A stretch of 64,000 nt of DNA from Triticum aestivum. Taxonomy: Eukaryota; Streptophyta; Magnoliopsida; Poales; Poaceae. The stretch lies in assembly GCF_018294505.1 (NCBI RefSeq), contig NC_057811.1, forward strand, positions 408,047,452 to 408,111,451, given 5' to 3'. The notes under the pieces are model-generated. The model made no database searches, had not been told where the DNA came from, and saw only the letters and a list, made by a program, of their open reading frames with translations. Positions 52,874-62,828 of this stretch are shown here, in pieces. The stretch's first letter is position 1. Every line of letters begins with the position of its first letter. The translations under genes and the position numbers were made by a program.

Positions 52874-54392
52874 TGATACGTCCATTTTGCATCATGTTTT
52901 CTTACTGTTATTTATAATGTTTTTATCCATAATAATGCTTTTTGGAGTAATTTTAATGCCTTTTCTCTCATAATTTGCAAGGTACACACCAAGAGGGAGG
53001 ATTCCGGCAGCTGGAAATCTGGACCTGAAAAAGCTACGTCAGGCCACCTATTCTGCACAACTCCAAATGAGCTGAAACTTCACGGAGATTTTTTATGGAT
53101 TATTTAAGAAATACTGGAGCCAATAAACACCAGAAAGGGGCCACCAGGTGGCCACAACCCACCTGGGCGCGCCAGGCCCCCCAGGCGCGTCCTGGTGGGT
53201 TGTGGCCTCCTCGTCCCACCTCCGGTGCCCATCTTCTGTTATATAAGTCATTTTGACCTAGAAAAAAATAAGGAGAAGACTTTCGGGGCGGAGCACCGCC
53301 GTCTCGAGGCGGAACTTGGGCAGGAGCACTTTTGCCCTCCGGCGGAGCGATTCTGCCGGGGGAACATCCCTCCCAGAGGGGGAAATCATCGTCGTCATCA
53401 TCACCAACAACTCTCCCATCTTGGGGAGGGCAATATCAATCAACATCTTCAACATCACCATCTCATCTCAAACCCTAGTTCATCTCTTGTATTCAATCTT
53501 GTTACCGGAACTATAGATTGTTGCTAGGGGGTGACTATTAGTGTTGATTACATCTTGTAGTTGATTACTATATGGTTTATTTGGTGGAATATTATATGTT
53601 CAGATCCATTATGCATATTAATACTCCTCTGATCGTGAGCATGTTGATTATTTGTGAGTAGCTACTTTTGTTCTTGAGGTCACGGGATAAAGCATGTTAC
53701 AAGTAATCATGTGAACTTGATATGTGTTCGATATTTTGATAGTATGTATGTTGTGATTCCCTTAGTGGTGTCATGTGAACGTCGACTACATGACACTTCA
53801 CCATATTTGTGCCTAAGGGAATGCATTGTGGAGTAGTAAATAGATGGTGGGTTGCGAGAGTGACAGAAACTTAAACCCCAGTTTATGCACTATTCTGTAA
53901 GGGACCGATTGGATCCAAAAGTTTAATGCTATGGTTAGAATTTATTCTTAATACTTTTCTCGTAGTTGCGGATGCTTGCGGGAGGGTTAATCATAAGTAG
54001 GAGGTTTGTCAAGTAGGTACATCACCTAAGCACCGGTCCACCCACATATCAAATTATCAAAATAGCGAACACGAATTAAACCAACATGATGAAAGTGACT
54101 AGATGAAATTCCCGTGTACCCTCAAGAATGCTTTGCTTATTATAAGAGACCGTTTTGGCCTGTCCTTTGCCTTAAAAGTATTGGGCTACCTTGCTGCATA
54201 CTTATTGCTACTATTGTTACTTGCTCGTTACAAATTATCTTGCTACCAAACTACTCGCTACTTACAGTTTCAGAACTTGCAGACATTATCTTACTGAAAA
54301 CTACTTGTCATTTCCTTTTGCTCCTCGTTGGATTTGACACTCTTACTTGTCGGAAAGAGCTACAATTGATCCCCTATACTTGTGGGTCTTCA
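52874..54392 (+). repeat. 5' LTR of the first Athila-type Gypsy
   Basis: This is 1519 bp with TG/CA ends. Upstream of TATATAAGT (about 53240) lies an inverted pair: CCACAACCCACC at about 53152-53163 and GGTGGGTTGTGG at about 53193-53204, separated by GC-rich sequence. Confidence 0.85.
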
Positions 54393-54403
54393 AGGCTATT
54401 TTC

Positions 54404-54422
54404 TGGTGCCGTTGCCGGGGAG
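54404..54422 (+). promoter_or_regulatory. Primer-binding site, tRNA-Asp type with one substitution
   Basis: TGGTGCCGTTGCCGGGGAG differs from the canonical TGGCGCCGTTGCCGGGGAG of its neighbours at the fourth base. Confidence 0.82.
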
Positions 54423-54498
54423 TGAAGCGCCTTTGTTAAGTGGAATTTGGTAAGGAAACATTTATATAGTGTGCTGAAATTTATTGTCACTTGTTACT

Positions 54499-55024
54499 AT
54501 GGAAAACAATCCTTTGAGGGGTTTGTTCGGGGTATCTTCACCTCGTCCGGAACCACAATTAATTGCCCCTCAACCTATTGCAGCTGCTAGTTTAATATGA
54601 ACAACTGCTAGCTAATCCTTATGCAGGAGATGGAACAGAACATCCTAATATGCACTTGATATATGTAGAACAAATTTGTGGATTGTTCAAGCTTGCAGGT
54701 TTACCCGGAGATGAGGTGATGAAAAAGGTTTTCCCTTTATCTTTGAAGGGAAAATCATTGGCATGGTATAGGCTATGCGATGATATTGGATCATGGAATT
54801 GGAATCGTTTGAAATTGGAGTTCCACCAAAAAATTTATCCTATGCATCTAGTTCATCGTGATCGGAATCATATATATAATTTTTGGCCTCGTGAAGGAGA
54901 AAGTAACGCTCTAGCTTGGGGGAGGCTTAAGTCAATGTAATATTCATGCCCCAATCATGAGTTCTCAAGAGAAATTATTATTGAGAACTTTTATGCTCGG
55001 CTTTCTCGTAATGATCAAACCATG
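54499..55024 (+). pseudogene. Gag of the first Athila-type Gypsy (truncated)
   Basis: ATG 54499 opens MENNPLRGLFGVSSPRPEPQ, closed by a TGA at 54598. In another frame Gag continues: GTEHPNMHLIYVEQICGLFK, FPLSLKGKSLAWYRLCDD, WNWNRLKLEFHQKIYP and HIYNFWPREGESNALAWGRL, then a TAA at 54938 and FYARLSRNDQTMLD. This is the Athila Gag capsid domain. The second Gypsy inserted directly after it. With at least one frameshift and two stops it is inactive. Confidence 0.8.
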
Positions 55025-55029
55025 CTGGA
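55025..55029. repeat. Left target-site copy CTGGA of the second Athila-type Gypsy
   Basis: These five bases precede the LTR start TGATATGTCTCC. The partner copy would be to the right of the window, so the duplication itself is not verified. Confidence 0.5.
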
Positions 55030-56611
55030 TGATATGTCTCCAACGTATCTATAATTTTTGATTGTTCTATGCTATTATATATTTTGTTTTGGATGCTTAA
55101 TGGGCTTTACAATACACTTTTATATTATTTTTGGGACTAACCTACTAACCCAAGGCCCAGTGTAAATTGTTGTTTTTTTGCCTATTTCAGTTTCGCAGAA
55201 AAGGAATACCAAACGGAGTCCAAATGGAATGAAACCTTCGAGAGCGTGATTTTTGGAACAAACGTGATCCAGAGGACTTGGAGTGGACGTCAAGAAATCA
55301 ACGAGGAGGCCACGAGGCAGGGAGGCACGCCTACCCCCTGGGCGTGCCCCCCACCCTCGTGGGCCCCTCGCAGCTCCACCAACCTACTTCTTCCTCCTAT
55401 ATATACCCATGTACCCTGAAACCAACCAGGAGCACCACGAAACCCAATTTCCACCGCCGCAACCTTCTGTACCCGTGAGATCCCATCTTGGGGCCTTTTT
55501 CGGCACTCCGCCGGAGGGGGAATCGATCATGGAGGGCTTCTACATCAACACCATAGCCTCTGCGGTGATGTGTGAGTAGTTTACCACAGACCTTCGGGTC
55601 CATAGTTATTAGCTAGATGGCTTCTTCTCTCTCTTTGGATCTCAATACAAAGTTCGCATCGATCTTCTTGGAGATCTATTCGATGTAACTCTTTTTGCGG
55701 TGTGTTTGTCGAGATCCGATGAATTGTGGGTTTGTGATCAAGATTATCTATGAACAATATTTGAATCTTCTCTGAATTCTTTTATGTATGATTGGTTATC
55801 TTTGCAAGTCTTTTCAAATTATCAGTTTGGTTTGGCCTACTAGATTGATCTTTCTTGCAATAGGAGAAGTGCTTAGCTTTGGGTTCAATCTTGCGTTGCT
55901 CGATCCCAGTGACAGTAGGGGAAACGACACGTATTGTATTGTTGCCATCAAGGATAAAAAGATGGGGTTTATATCATATTGCTTGAGTTTATCCCTCTAC
56001 ATCATGTCATCTTGCCTAATGCGTTACTCTGTTCTTATGAACTTAATACTCTAGATGCATGCTGGATAGCGGTCGATGTGTGGAGTAATAGTAGTAGATG
56101 CAGGCAGGAGTCGGTCTACTTGTCGCGGACGTGATGCCTATATACATGATCATGCCTAGATATTCTCATAATTATGCACTTTTCTATCAATTGCTCGACA
56201 GTAATTTGTTCACCCACTGTAATACTTATGCTATCTTGAGAGAAGCCACTAGTGAAACCTATGGCCCCCGGGTCTATTTTCCATCATATTAATCTCCCGT
56301 CAACTAGCTATTTCTGTCGCCGTTTATTTTGCAATCTTTACTTTTAACCTTTATCACAAAAATACCAAAAAATATTATCTTATCATCTCTATCAGATCTC
56401 ACTTTTGCAAGTGGTCGTGAATGGATTGACAACCCCTTTATCGCGTTGGTTGCAAGGTTCTTATTTGTTTGTGTAGGTACGAGGGACTTGCGTGTGGCCT
56501 CCTACTGGATTGATACCTTGGTTCTCAAAAACTAAGGGAAATACTTACGCTACTTTGCTGCATCACCCTTTCTTGTTCAAGGGAAAACCAACGCATGCTC
56601 AAGAGGTAGCA
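55030..56611 (+). repeat. 5' LTR of the second Athila-type Gypsy
   Basis: This 1582-bp LTR starts TGATATGTCTCC and ends AAGAGGTAGCA. TATATATACC at about 55395 is the likely promoter. The exact 3' border is placed by the terminal CA upstream of the PBS, without a second copy to confirm it. Confidence 0.8.
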
Positions 56612-56622
56612 AGAAGGATTTC

Positions 56623-56641
56623 TGGCGCCGTTGCCGGGGAG
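56623..56641 (+). promoter_or_regulatory. Primer-binding site (tRNA-Asp type)
   Basis: TGGCGCCGTTGCCGGGGAG lies 11 bases after the LTR end, identical to the site at 38552. Confidence 0.87.
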
Positions 56642-56814
56642 TCTACGCATAAGTCAAGACATACCAAGTACCCATCACAAACTCTTATCCCTCGCATTAC
56701 ATTATTTGCCATTTGCCTCTCGTTTTCCTCTCCCCAGTTCACCCTTGCCGCTTTATTCGCCCTCTCTTTCCATTCGCCTCTTTTTAGCTTGCTTCTTGTT
56801 GCCTGGTTGCCCTT

Positions 56815-57207
56815 ATGGCCCTGCCTAAAAACGTTGATCCTTACCTTAAAAGGTTGGAAGAAATTGAAAACAAGGCCACAAGCTTTATGAGTTTGCAATT
56901 TGAGCATAATAATTTCTTTAGAAACGAACTTAAAGAACAAAAAAGCTTAATGGAATACATGAATAAAGAGCTTTATGATATGTCTAAGGAATTTTATGGC
57001 TTGAGATCTCAGTTTGCTCATCTTAAAAAATTAATAGCCCAAATTTCGGATAAGGAGGCCACCTTAGTCAATAAGATGGCCGCTAAACCGGAAGATCCAG
57101 AGGGTAATAAGGATGAATATCTAAAAGTGATTGATGTGTCTCCTATTAAATCTTTGTTTTGCAATATGAATCTTGATAATGATGGGACTGGACATGAGTC
57201 AACTTAG
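56815..57207 (+). pseudogene. Gag C-terminal, coiled-coil remnant
   Basis: The frame (MALPKNVDPYLKRLEEIENK) is predicted to be helical, with heptad-like FRNELKEQKSLMEYMNKEL, and ends at a TAG (57205-57207). The capsid core seen in the first element (YNFWP, LAWGRL) is absent, so gag is internally deleted. A one-base shift before the TAG puts the next segment (HPNDSEFLDLDAKIGKSG, starting near 57215) in the protease frame. Confidence 0.6.
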
Positions 57208-57959
57208 TTAAAAGGCATCCCAATGATTCGGAGTTTTTAGATCTTGATGCAAAAATTGGTAAAAGTGGTATTGAAGAGGTCAAAACTTTACATAGCAATG
57301 AACCCACTATTTTGGATTTCAAGGAAGTTAATTATGATAATTGTTCTTTAATAGATTGTATTTCCTTGTTGCAATCCGTGCTAAATTCTCCGCATGCTTA
57401 TAGTCAAAATAAGGCTTTTACCAAACATATCGTTGATGCTTTAATGCAATCTTATGAAGAAAAGCTTGAATTGGAAGTTTCTATCCCTAGAAAACTTTAT
57501 GATGAGTGGGAACCTATTATTAAAATTAAAATTAAAGATCCTGAATGCTATGCTTTGTGTGATTTGGGTGCTAGTGTTTCCATGATTCCAAAAACTTTGT
57601 GTGATATGCTAGGTTTCCGTGAATTTGATGATTGTTCTTTAAACTTGCACCTTGCAGATTCCACCATTAAGAAACCTATGGGAAGAATTAATGATATTCT
57701 TATTGTTGCAAATAGGAATTACGTGCCCGTAGATTTCATTGTCCTTGATATAGATTGCAATCCTTCATGTCCTATTATTCTTGGTAGACCTATCCTTCGA
57801 ACGATTGGTGCAATTATTGATATGAAAGAAGGGAATATTAGATTCCAATTTCCGTTAAGGAAAGGCATGGAACACTTTCCTAGAAAGAAAATTAAATTAC
57901 CTTATGAATCTATTATGAGAGCTACTTATGGATTGCATGCCAAAGATGACAATACCTAG
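57204..57959 (+). CDS. Retropepsin-like protease of the second Athila-type Gypsy
   Basis: The frame includes FKEVNYDNCSLIDCISLLQS and then the active-site region CYALCDLGASVSMIPKTLCD, with DLGAS in place of DTGAS; D is kept. It continues with VPVDFIVLDIDCNPSCPIIL and GRPILRTIGAIIDMKEG, the second flap and ILGRP block typical of Gypsy proteases. It ends at TAG 57957-57959 with no RT attached, whereas Athila Pol is normally continuous. Start chosen: the frame is open from 57204; ATG 57312 is only the first methionine. Confidence 0.72.
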   Translation, partial: LVKRHPNDSEFLDLDAKIGKSGIEEVKTLHSNEPTILDFKEVNYDNCSLIDCISLLQSVLNSPHAYSQNKAFTKHIVDALMQSYEEKLELEVSIPRKLYDEWEPIIKIKIKDPECYALCDLGASVSMIPKTLCDMLGFREFDDCSLNLHLADSTIKKPMGRINDILIVANRNYVPVDFIVLDIDCNPSCPIILGRPILRTIGAIIDMKEGNIRFQFPLRKGMEHFPRKKIKLPYESIMRATYGLHAKDDNT

Positions 57960-59228
57960 ATCTATCCTTGCTTTTATGCCTAGCTAGGGGCGTTGAACGA
58001 TAGCGCTTGTTCGGAGGCCACCCAATTTTATTTTTGTTTCTTGATTTTTGGTTCTGTCTAGTAATAAATATTTGATATAGCCTCTGGTTAGATGTGTTTT
58101 TATGTTTTAATTAGTGTTTGTGCCAAGTAGAACCTTTGTGAAGACTTGGGTGAAGTCTTTTTGATCTTGCTTTAAAAAACAGAAACTTTAGCACTCACGA
58201 GATTAGCTACAACTTTTTACTGGAGAGTGATATTTAGTTGATTCTTTCTGCAGATGATTATTAGATAAATTACGCACGTCCACAAATGTATTTTAGAATT
58301 TTTGGAGTTCCATAAGTATGCGTTTGATACAGATTACTACAGACTGTTCTGTTTTTTACAGATTCTGTTTTTCGTGTGTTGTTTGCTTATTTTGATGCAT
58401 CTATGGCTACTATCGGAGGTTATGAACCATAGAGAAGTTGGAATACAGTAGGTTTAACACCAATATAAATAAAGAATGAGTTCATTACAGTACCTTTAAG
58501 TGGTGTTTTGTTTTCTTTCACTAACGGAGCTCACGAGATTTTCTATTAAGTTTTGTGTTGTGAAATTTTCAAGTTTTGGGTAAAGATTTGATGGATTATG
58601 GAACAAGGAGAGGCAAGAGCCTAAGCTTGGGGATGCCCAAGGCACCCCAAGGTAAAATCCAAGGACAACCAAAAAGCCTAAGCTTGGGGATGCCCCGGAA
58701 GGCATCCCCTCTTTTGTCTTCGTCCATCGGTAACTTTACTTGGAGCTATATTTTTATTCACCACATGATATGTGTTTTGCTTGGAGCGTCTTGTATGATT
58801 TGAGTCTTTGCTTTTAAGTTCACCACAATCATCCTTTCTGTACACACCTTTTGGGAGATACACACATTAATCAGAATTTATTAGAATACTCTATGTGCTT
58901 CACTTATATCTTTTGAGCTAAACAATTTTGCTCTAGCACTTCACTTATATCTTTTAGAGCATGGTGGTGGTTTTATTTTATAGAAATTATTGATCTCTCG
59001 TGCTTCACTTATATTATTTTGAGAGTCTGTTAGAACAACATGGTAGTTTACTTTGGCTATAAAATTAGTCCTAATATGATAGGCATCCAAGATAGGTATA
59101 ATAAAACTTTCATATAAATGCATTGAATACTAGGAGAAGTTTGATACTTGATGATTGTTTTGAGATATGGAGATAGTGATATTAAAGTTGTGCTAGTTGA
59201 GTAGTTGTGAATTTCAGAAATACTTGCG
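57960..59228 (+). repeat. Non-coding spacer between protease and RT, shared with the non-autonomous Gypsy
   Basis: It contains GCCTAGCTAGGGGCGTTGAA, GCCAAGTAGAACCTTTG and the double AAGCTTGGGGATGCCC motif at 58623 and 58680, colinear with 39440-41100. Later text (TTGATGATTGTTTTGAGATA, GCATGCACGTATGG-like) is what I know from 3' regions of such elements. No ORF is supported. RT-coding text begins near 59262. Confidence 0.75.
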
Positions 59229-61976
59229 TTGAAGGTTGCAAGTCCCATATCATGCACGTATGGTAAACGTTGTGTAACAAATCTGAAGATGAAAGAGGTG
59301 GTAAGAATGGAAATATTAAAACTTCTGGAAGCAGGTATAATCTATCCTATAGCTGATAGTAGATGGGTATGTCGTGTTCATTGTGTCCCTAAGAAAGGAG
59401 GTATTACTGTTGTTCCTAATGATAAGAATGAACTTAGTCCACAAAGAATTGTTACATGCTATAGAATGGTAATTGATTTCAGAAAATTAAATAAAGCTAC
59501 TAGAAAAGACCACTACTCTTTGCCTTTTACTGATCAAATGCTTGAAATATTATCTAAGGATACACACTTTTGCTTCCATGATGGATATTCTGGCTTTTCA
59601 CAAATACCTGTATCTCAACCTGATCAAGAAAAGACCACTTTTACTTGTCCTTTTGGAACCTATGCTTATAGACGTATGCTTTTTAGTTTATGTAATGCAC
59701 CTGCTACCTTTCAAAGATGTATGATGGCTATATTCTCTGACTTTTGTGAAAATATTGTTGAGGTTTTCATGGATGACTTTTCTATTTACGGGATGTCTTT
59801 TGATGGTTGTTTAAGCAATCTTGAGCGAGTTTTGCAGAGATGTGAACAAACAAATCTTGTCTTGAATTGGGAGAAGTGCCACTTTATGGTAAATGAAGGC
59901 ATTGTCCTGGGTCATAAAATTTCTGAAAGAGGTATTGAAGTGGACAAATCTAAGGTTGATGCAATTGAGAAAATGCCATGTCCTAAAGATATAAAAGGTA
60001 TTCGTAGTTTCCTAGGTCATGCTGGTTTCTATAGGAGGTTTATCAAGGACTTCTCTAAAATTTCTAGGCCTCTCAATAATCTTTTGCAGAAGGATATTGC
60101 TTTTGTTTTTGATGATGATTCTTTAGAAGCCTTTGAAACAGTCAAGAAAGCTTTAATCTCTGCACCTATTGTTCAACCACCTGATTGGAACTTGCCTTTT
60201 GAAATTATGTGTGATGCTAATGATTATGCTATTGGTGCTGTTCTAGGACAAAGAGTTGATAAGAAATTGAATGTTATTCATTATGTCAGTAAAACTCTAG
60301 ACAATGCTCAAAGAAATTATGCTACAACTGAAAAAGAATTCTTAGCAGTGGTGTTTGCTTGTGATAAGTTTAGACCTTATATTGTTGATTCTAAAGTAAC
60401 TGTTCACACAGACCATGCTGCTATTAAATATCTTATGGAAAAGAAAGATGCTAAACCTAGACTTATTCGTTGGGTTCTCTTGTTACAAGAATTTGATTTG
60501 CATATTATTGATAGAAAAGGAGCTGAGAACCCCGTAGCTGATAACTTGTCTAGGCTTGAAAATGTGCTTGATGACCCACCACCCATTGATGATAGTTTTC
60601 CTGATGAGCAGTTAGCTGAAATAAATGTTGCTAATAGTACTCCTTGGTATGCTGACTATGCTAATTACATTGTTGCTAAATATTTACCACCTAGCTTTAC
60701 TTACCATCAAAAGAAAAAATTCTATGATTTAAGACATTACTTTTGGGATGACCCACATCTTTATAAAGAAGGAGTAGATGGTACCATTATATGTTGTGTA
60801 CCTGAGCATGAACAGGGACAAATCCTACGGAAATGTCACTCTGAACCTGATGGAGGGCATCATCCTGGAGATAGGACTGCTCATAAGGTATTGCAGTCTG
60901 GATTTTATTGGCCTACTCTCTTTAAGGATGCTCGTAAGTATGTCTCATCTTGTGATGAATGCCAAAGAATAGGTAATATCATTAATCGTCAAGAAATGCC
61001 TATGAATTATTAACTTGCTGTTGAACCATTTGATGTTTGGGGATTTGATTACATGGGACCTTTTCCTTCCTCTAATGGGTATACACATATTTTGGTTGCT
61101 GTTGATTATGTTACTAAATGGGTAGAAGCTATTCCAACTAGTAGTGCTGATCACAACACCTCTATTAAAATGCTTAAGGAAGTTATTTTCCCATGGTTTA
61201 GTGTCCCGAGATATTTAATGGCTGATGGTGGTTCGCACTTCATTCATGGTGCTGTTCGTAAAATGCTTCCTAAGTATGATGTTAACCATAGAATTGCATC
61301 ACCCTATCATCCTCAGTCTAGTGGTCAAGTTGAACTTAGTAATAGAGAAATAACATTAATTTTGCAAAAGACTCTTAATAGGTCCAGGAAGAATTGGTCT
61401 AAGAAATTAGATGATGCACTTTGGGCTTATAGAACAGCATATAAAAATCCTCTGGGTATGTCTCCTTATAAAATGGTTTATGGAAAAGCTTGTCACTTGC
61501 CTCTTGAGTTAGAACATAAAGCATACTGGGCAGTTAAAGAACTCAACTATGATTTCAAACTTGCTGGTGAAAAGAGGTTATTTGATATAAGCTCATTAGA
61601 TGAATGGAGAACCCAAGCTTATGAAAATGCAAAATTATTCAATGAAAAAGTTAAAAGATGGCATGACAAAAGAATCCAAAAGCGTGGGTTTAAAGGCGGA
61701 GAATATGTTCTTTTGTGAAACTCTCGTTTTAGATTTTTTGCAGGGAAGCTCCTCTCGAAATGGGAAGGCCCATATGTCATCGAGGAGGTTTACCGGTCTG
61801 GAGCCATCAAAATAAATAATTTCGAAGGTACTAACCCGAAGGTTGTCAATGGACAACGAATAAAGCATTATATCTCAGGTATGCCTATTAATGTTGAAAG
61901 CAACATTATCCAAACTTTGACACCGGAAGAACACATAAAAGAGTCCTTCCGGAACACTCCAGAATTATCAAAATAA
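59229..61976 (+). pseudogene. RT-RNaseH-integrase polyprotein of the second Athila-type Gypsy, two in-frame stops
   Basis: This is one frame of 916 codons. [54 protein letters not shown] and the catalytic [10 protein letters not shown]. RNase[38 protein letters not shown] and [17 protein letters not shown]. Integrase: the zinc region [12 protein letters not shown]...CDECQR, then [23 protein letters not shown] and [14 protein letters not shown] (D, D and E present), and a C-terminal WEGPYVIEEVYRSGAIKI. TAA at 61011-61013 and TGA at 61716-61718 interrupt it. RT has MLFSLCNAP where MPFGLCNAP is usual. The first 10-15 codons are spacer. It is otherwise well preserved and drives reverse transcription and integration in intact copies. 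Confidence 0.88.
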
Positions 61977-62306
61977 GGAGGTACGTGATACGGTAAGTAA
62001 ACGGACTCCGAAAAATCCGCAAAAATATTTTTTGTCAGTTTTGGCATATTTTAGAATTTTGGAAATAAAGAAACTTCCAGGAAGCATCCCCTGGTGGGCA
62101 CAAGACACCAGGGCGTGCCAGGCATGCCTGGCGCGCCCAGGTGGGTTGTGCCCACCTGGGACACCTCCCGTACTCAGTTTTACTCCTGTATACTTGTCCT
62201 CCAAGATAAAAAAATCTATATATACTTCCCGAACCTGTTAACCACTGTATCATGGAGAAATCCTCTGTTCCCTTTTCTTGCTGTTTTCTGTCAGATCCCA
62301 TCTACC
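61977..62306 (+). promoter_or_regulatory. Possible internal promoter upstream of the env-position ORF
   Basis: GC-rich sequence with an inverted pair (GGTGGGCACAA at 62092 and TTGTGCCCACC at about 62145) is followed by TATATATAC at 62217-62225, 82 bases before the ATG at 62307. The arrangement (GC-rich palindrome, then TATA) mirrors the LTR promoter at 53150-53245. Promoter activity is inferred only. Confidence 0.4.
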
Positions 62307-62828
62307 ATGGCCTCTTCAAGTTCCTCTAAGGACAAGTTTTTCAAGAACGTCATCAACCCATATCTGCGGGAGGTGGTGCAGCACCCTCAAACCATCCAGA
62401 TGCATGAGGGGGTGATGTACATCTGCGATGAGCAAGGACCCAACGGCACGGGAACCGTGGAGGCCAGACTTGAAGCTATGGAGCAGGAAGTCTTCTGGTG
62501 CAAGGGGATGGTGGAACGTGGTCTCAATGCCAATCACCTCATGATCACGGAGCTTTCCCGTGATCTCAAGGTGGATGGCAAGCCCATGAAGGACATCATC
62601 TTCACCCACAACAAGCAAAACAACTTCCTCCAAAGCCAGATCTATGATCTCCGAAACCAAGTCTTTGAATATGAGGCAAGGTTTAAAGGTATGAGTGTGG
62701 CTGCTAGTTGTAGGACCCGTGAGACTCACTCCTCTTCTATTGATGGTGGACCACTGCCATGGAAACCCGAGGACAAGATCTCTTCTTCTTCACGAACATC
62801 ACCTTCTTCACCACCAAAGGAGAACTGA
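62307..62828 (+). CDS. Env-position ORF (ORF3) of the second Athila-type Gypsy, 173 aa
   Basis: ATG 62307 opens MASSSSSKDKFFKNVINPYL. The protein is mostly helical, with EVVQHPQTIQMHEGVMYICD, LEAMEQEVFWCKGMVERGLN and a heptad-like NFLQSQIYDLRNQVFEYEAR, and ends in a Ser/Pro-rich tail (SSSSRTSPSSPPKEN). I see no signal peptide or membrane segment, so it is not an envelope glycoprotein despite its position after integrase. The frame is intact. Function unknown to me. Upstream TATA and palindrome suggest separate transcription. Confidence 0.6.
   Translation: MASSSSSKDKFFKNVINPYLREVVQHPQTIQMHEGVMYICDEQGPNGTGTVEARLEAMEQEVFWCKGMVERGLNANHLMITELSRDLKVDGKPMKDIIFTHNKQNNFLQSQIYDLRNQVFEYEARFKGMSVAASCRTRETHSSSIDGGPLPWKPEDKISSSSRTSPSSPPKEN

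Larger units (their letters stand above)
52874..55029 (+). mobile_element. Athila-type Gypsy, 5' end (interrupted at 55030 by another Gypsy)
   Basis: The LTR at 52874-54392 starts TGATACGTCCATTTTGC and ends GGGTCTTCA. It is followed by a tRNA-Asp-type PBS with one change (TGGTGCC for TGGCGCC) and the start of gag. The preceding bases GCCGC (52869-52873) are the expected target duplication; the other end lies outside the window. It differs from the two neighbouring Gypsy LTRs and is a separate family. Confidence 0.85.

Noticed and set aside
62307..62828. Envelope glycoprotein
   Set aside because: Position fits, but there is no signal peptide, transmembrane helix or cysteine pattern; kept as an unknown env-position ORF.
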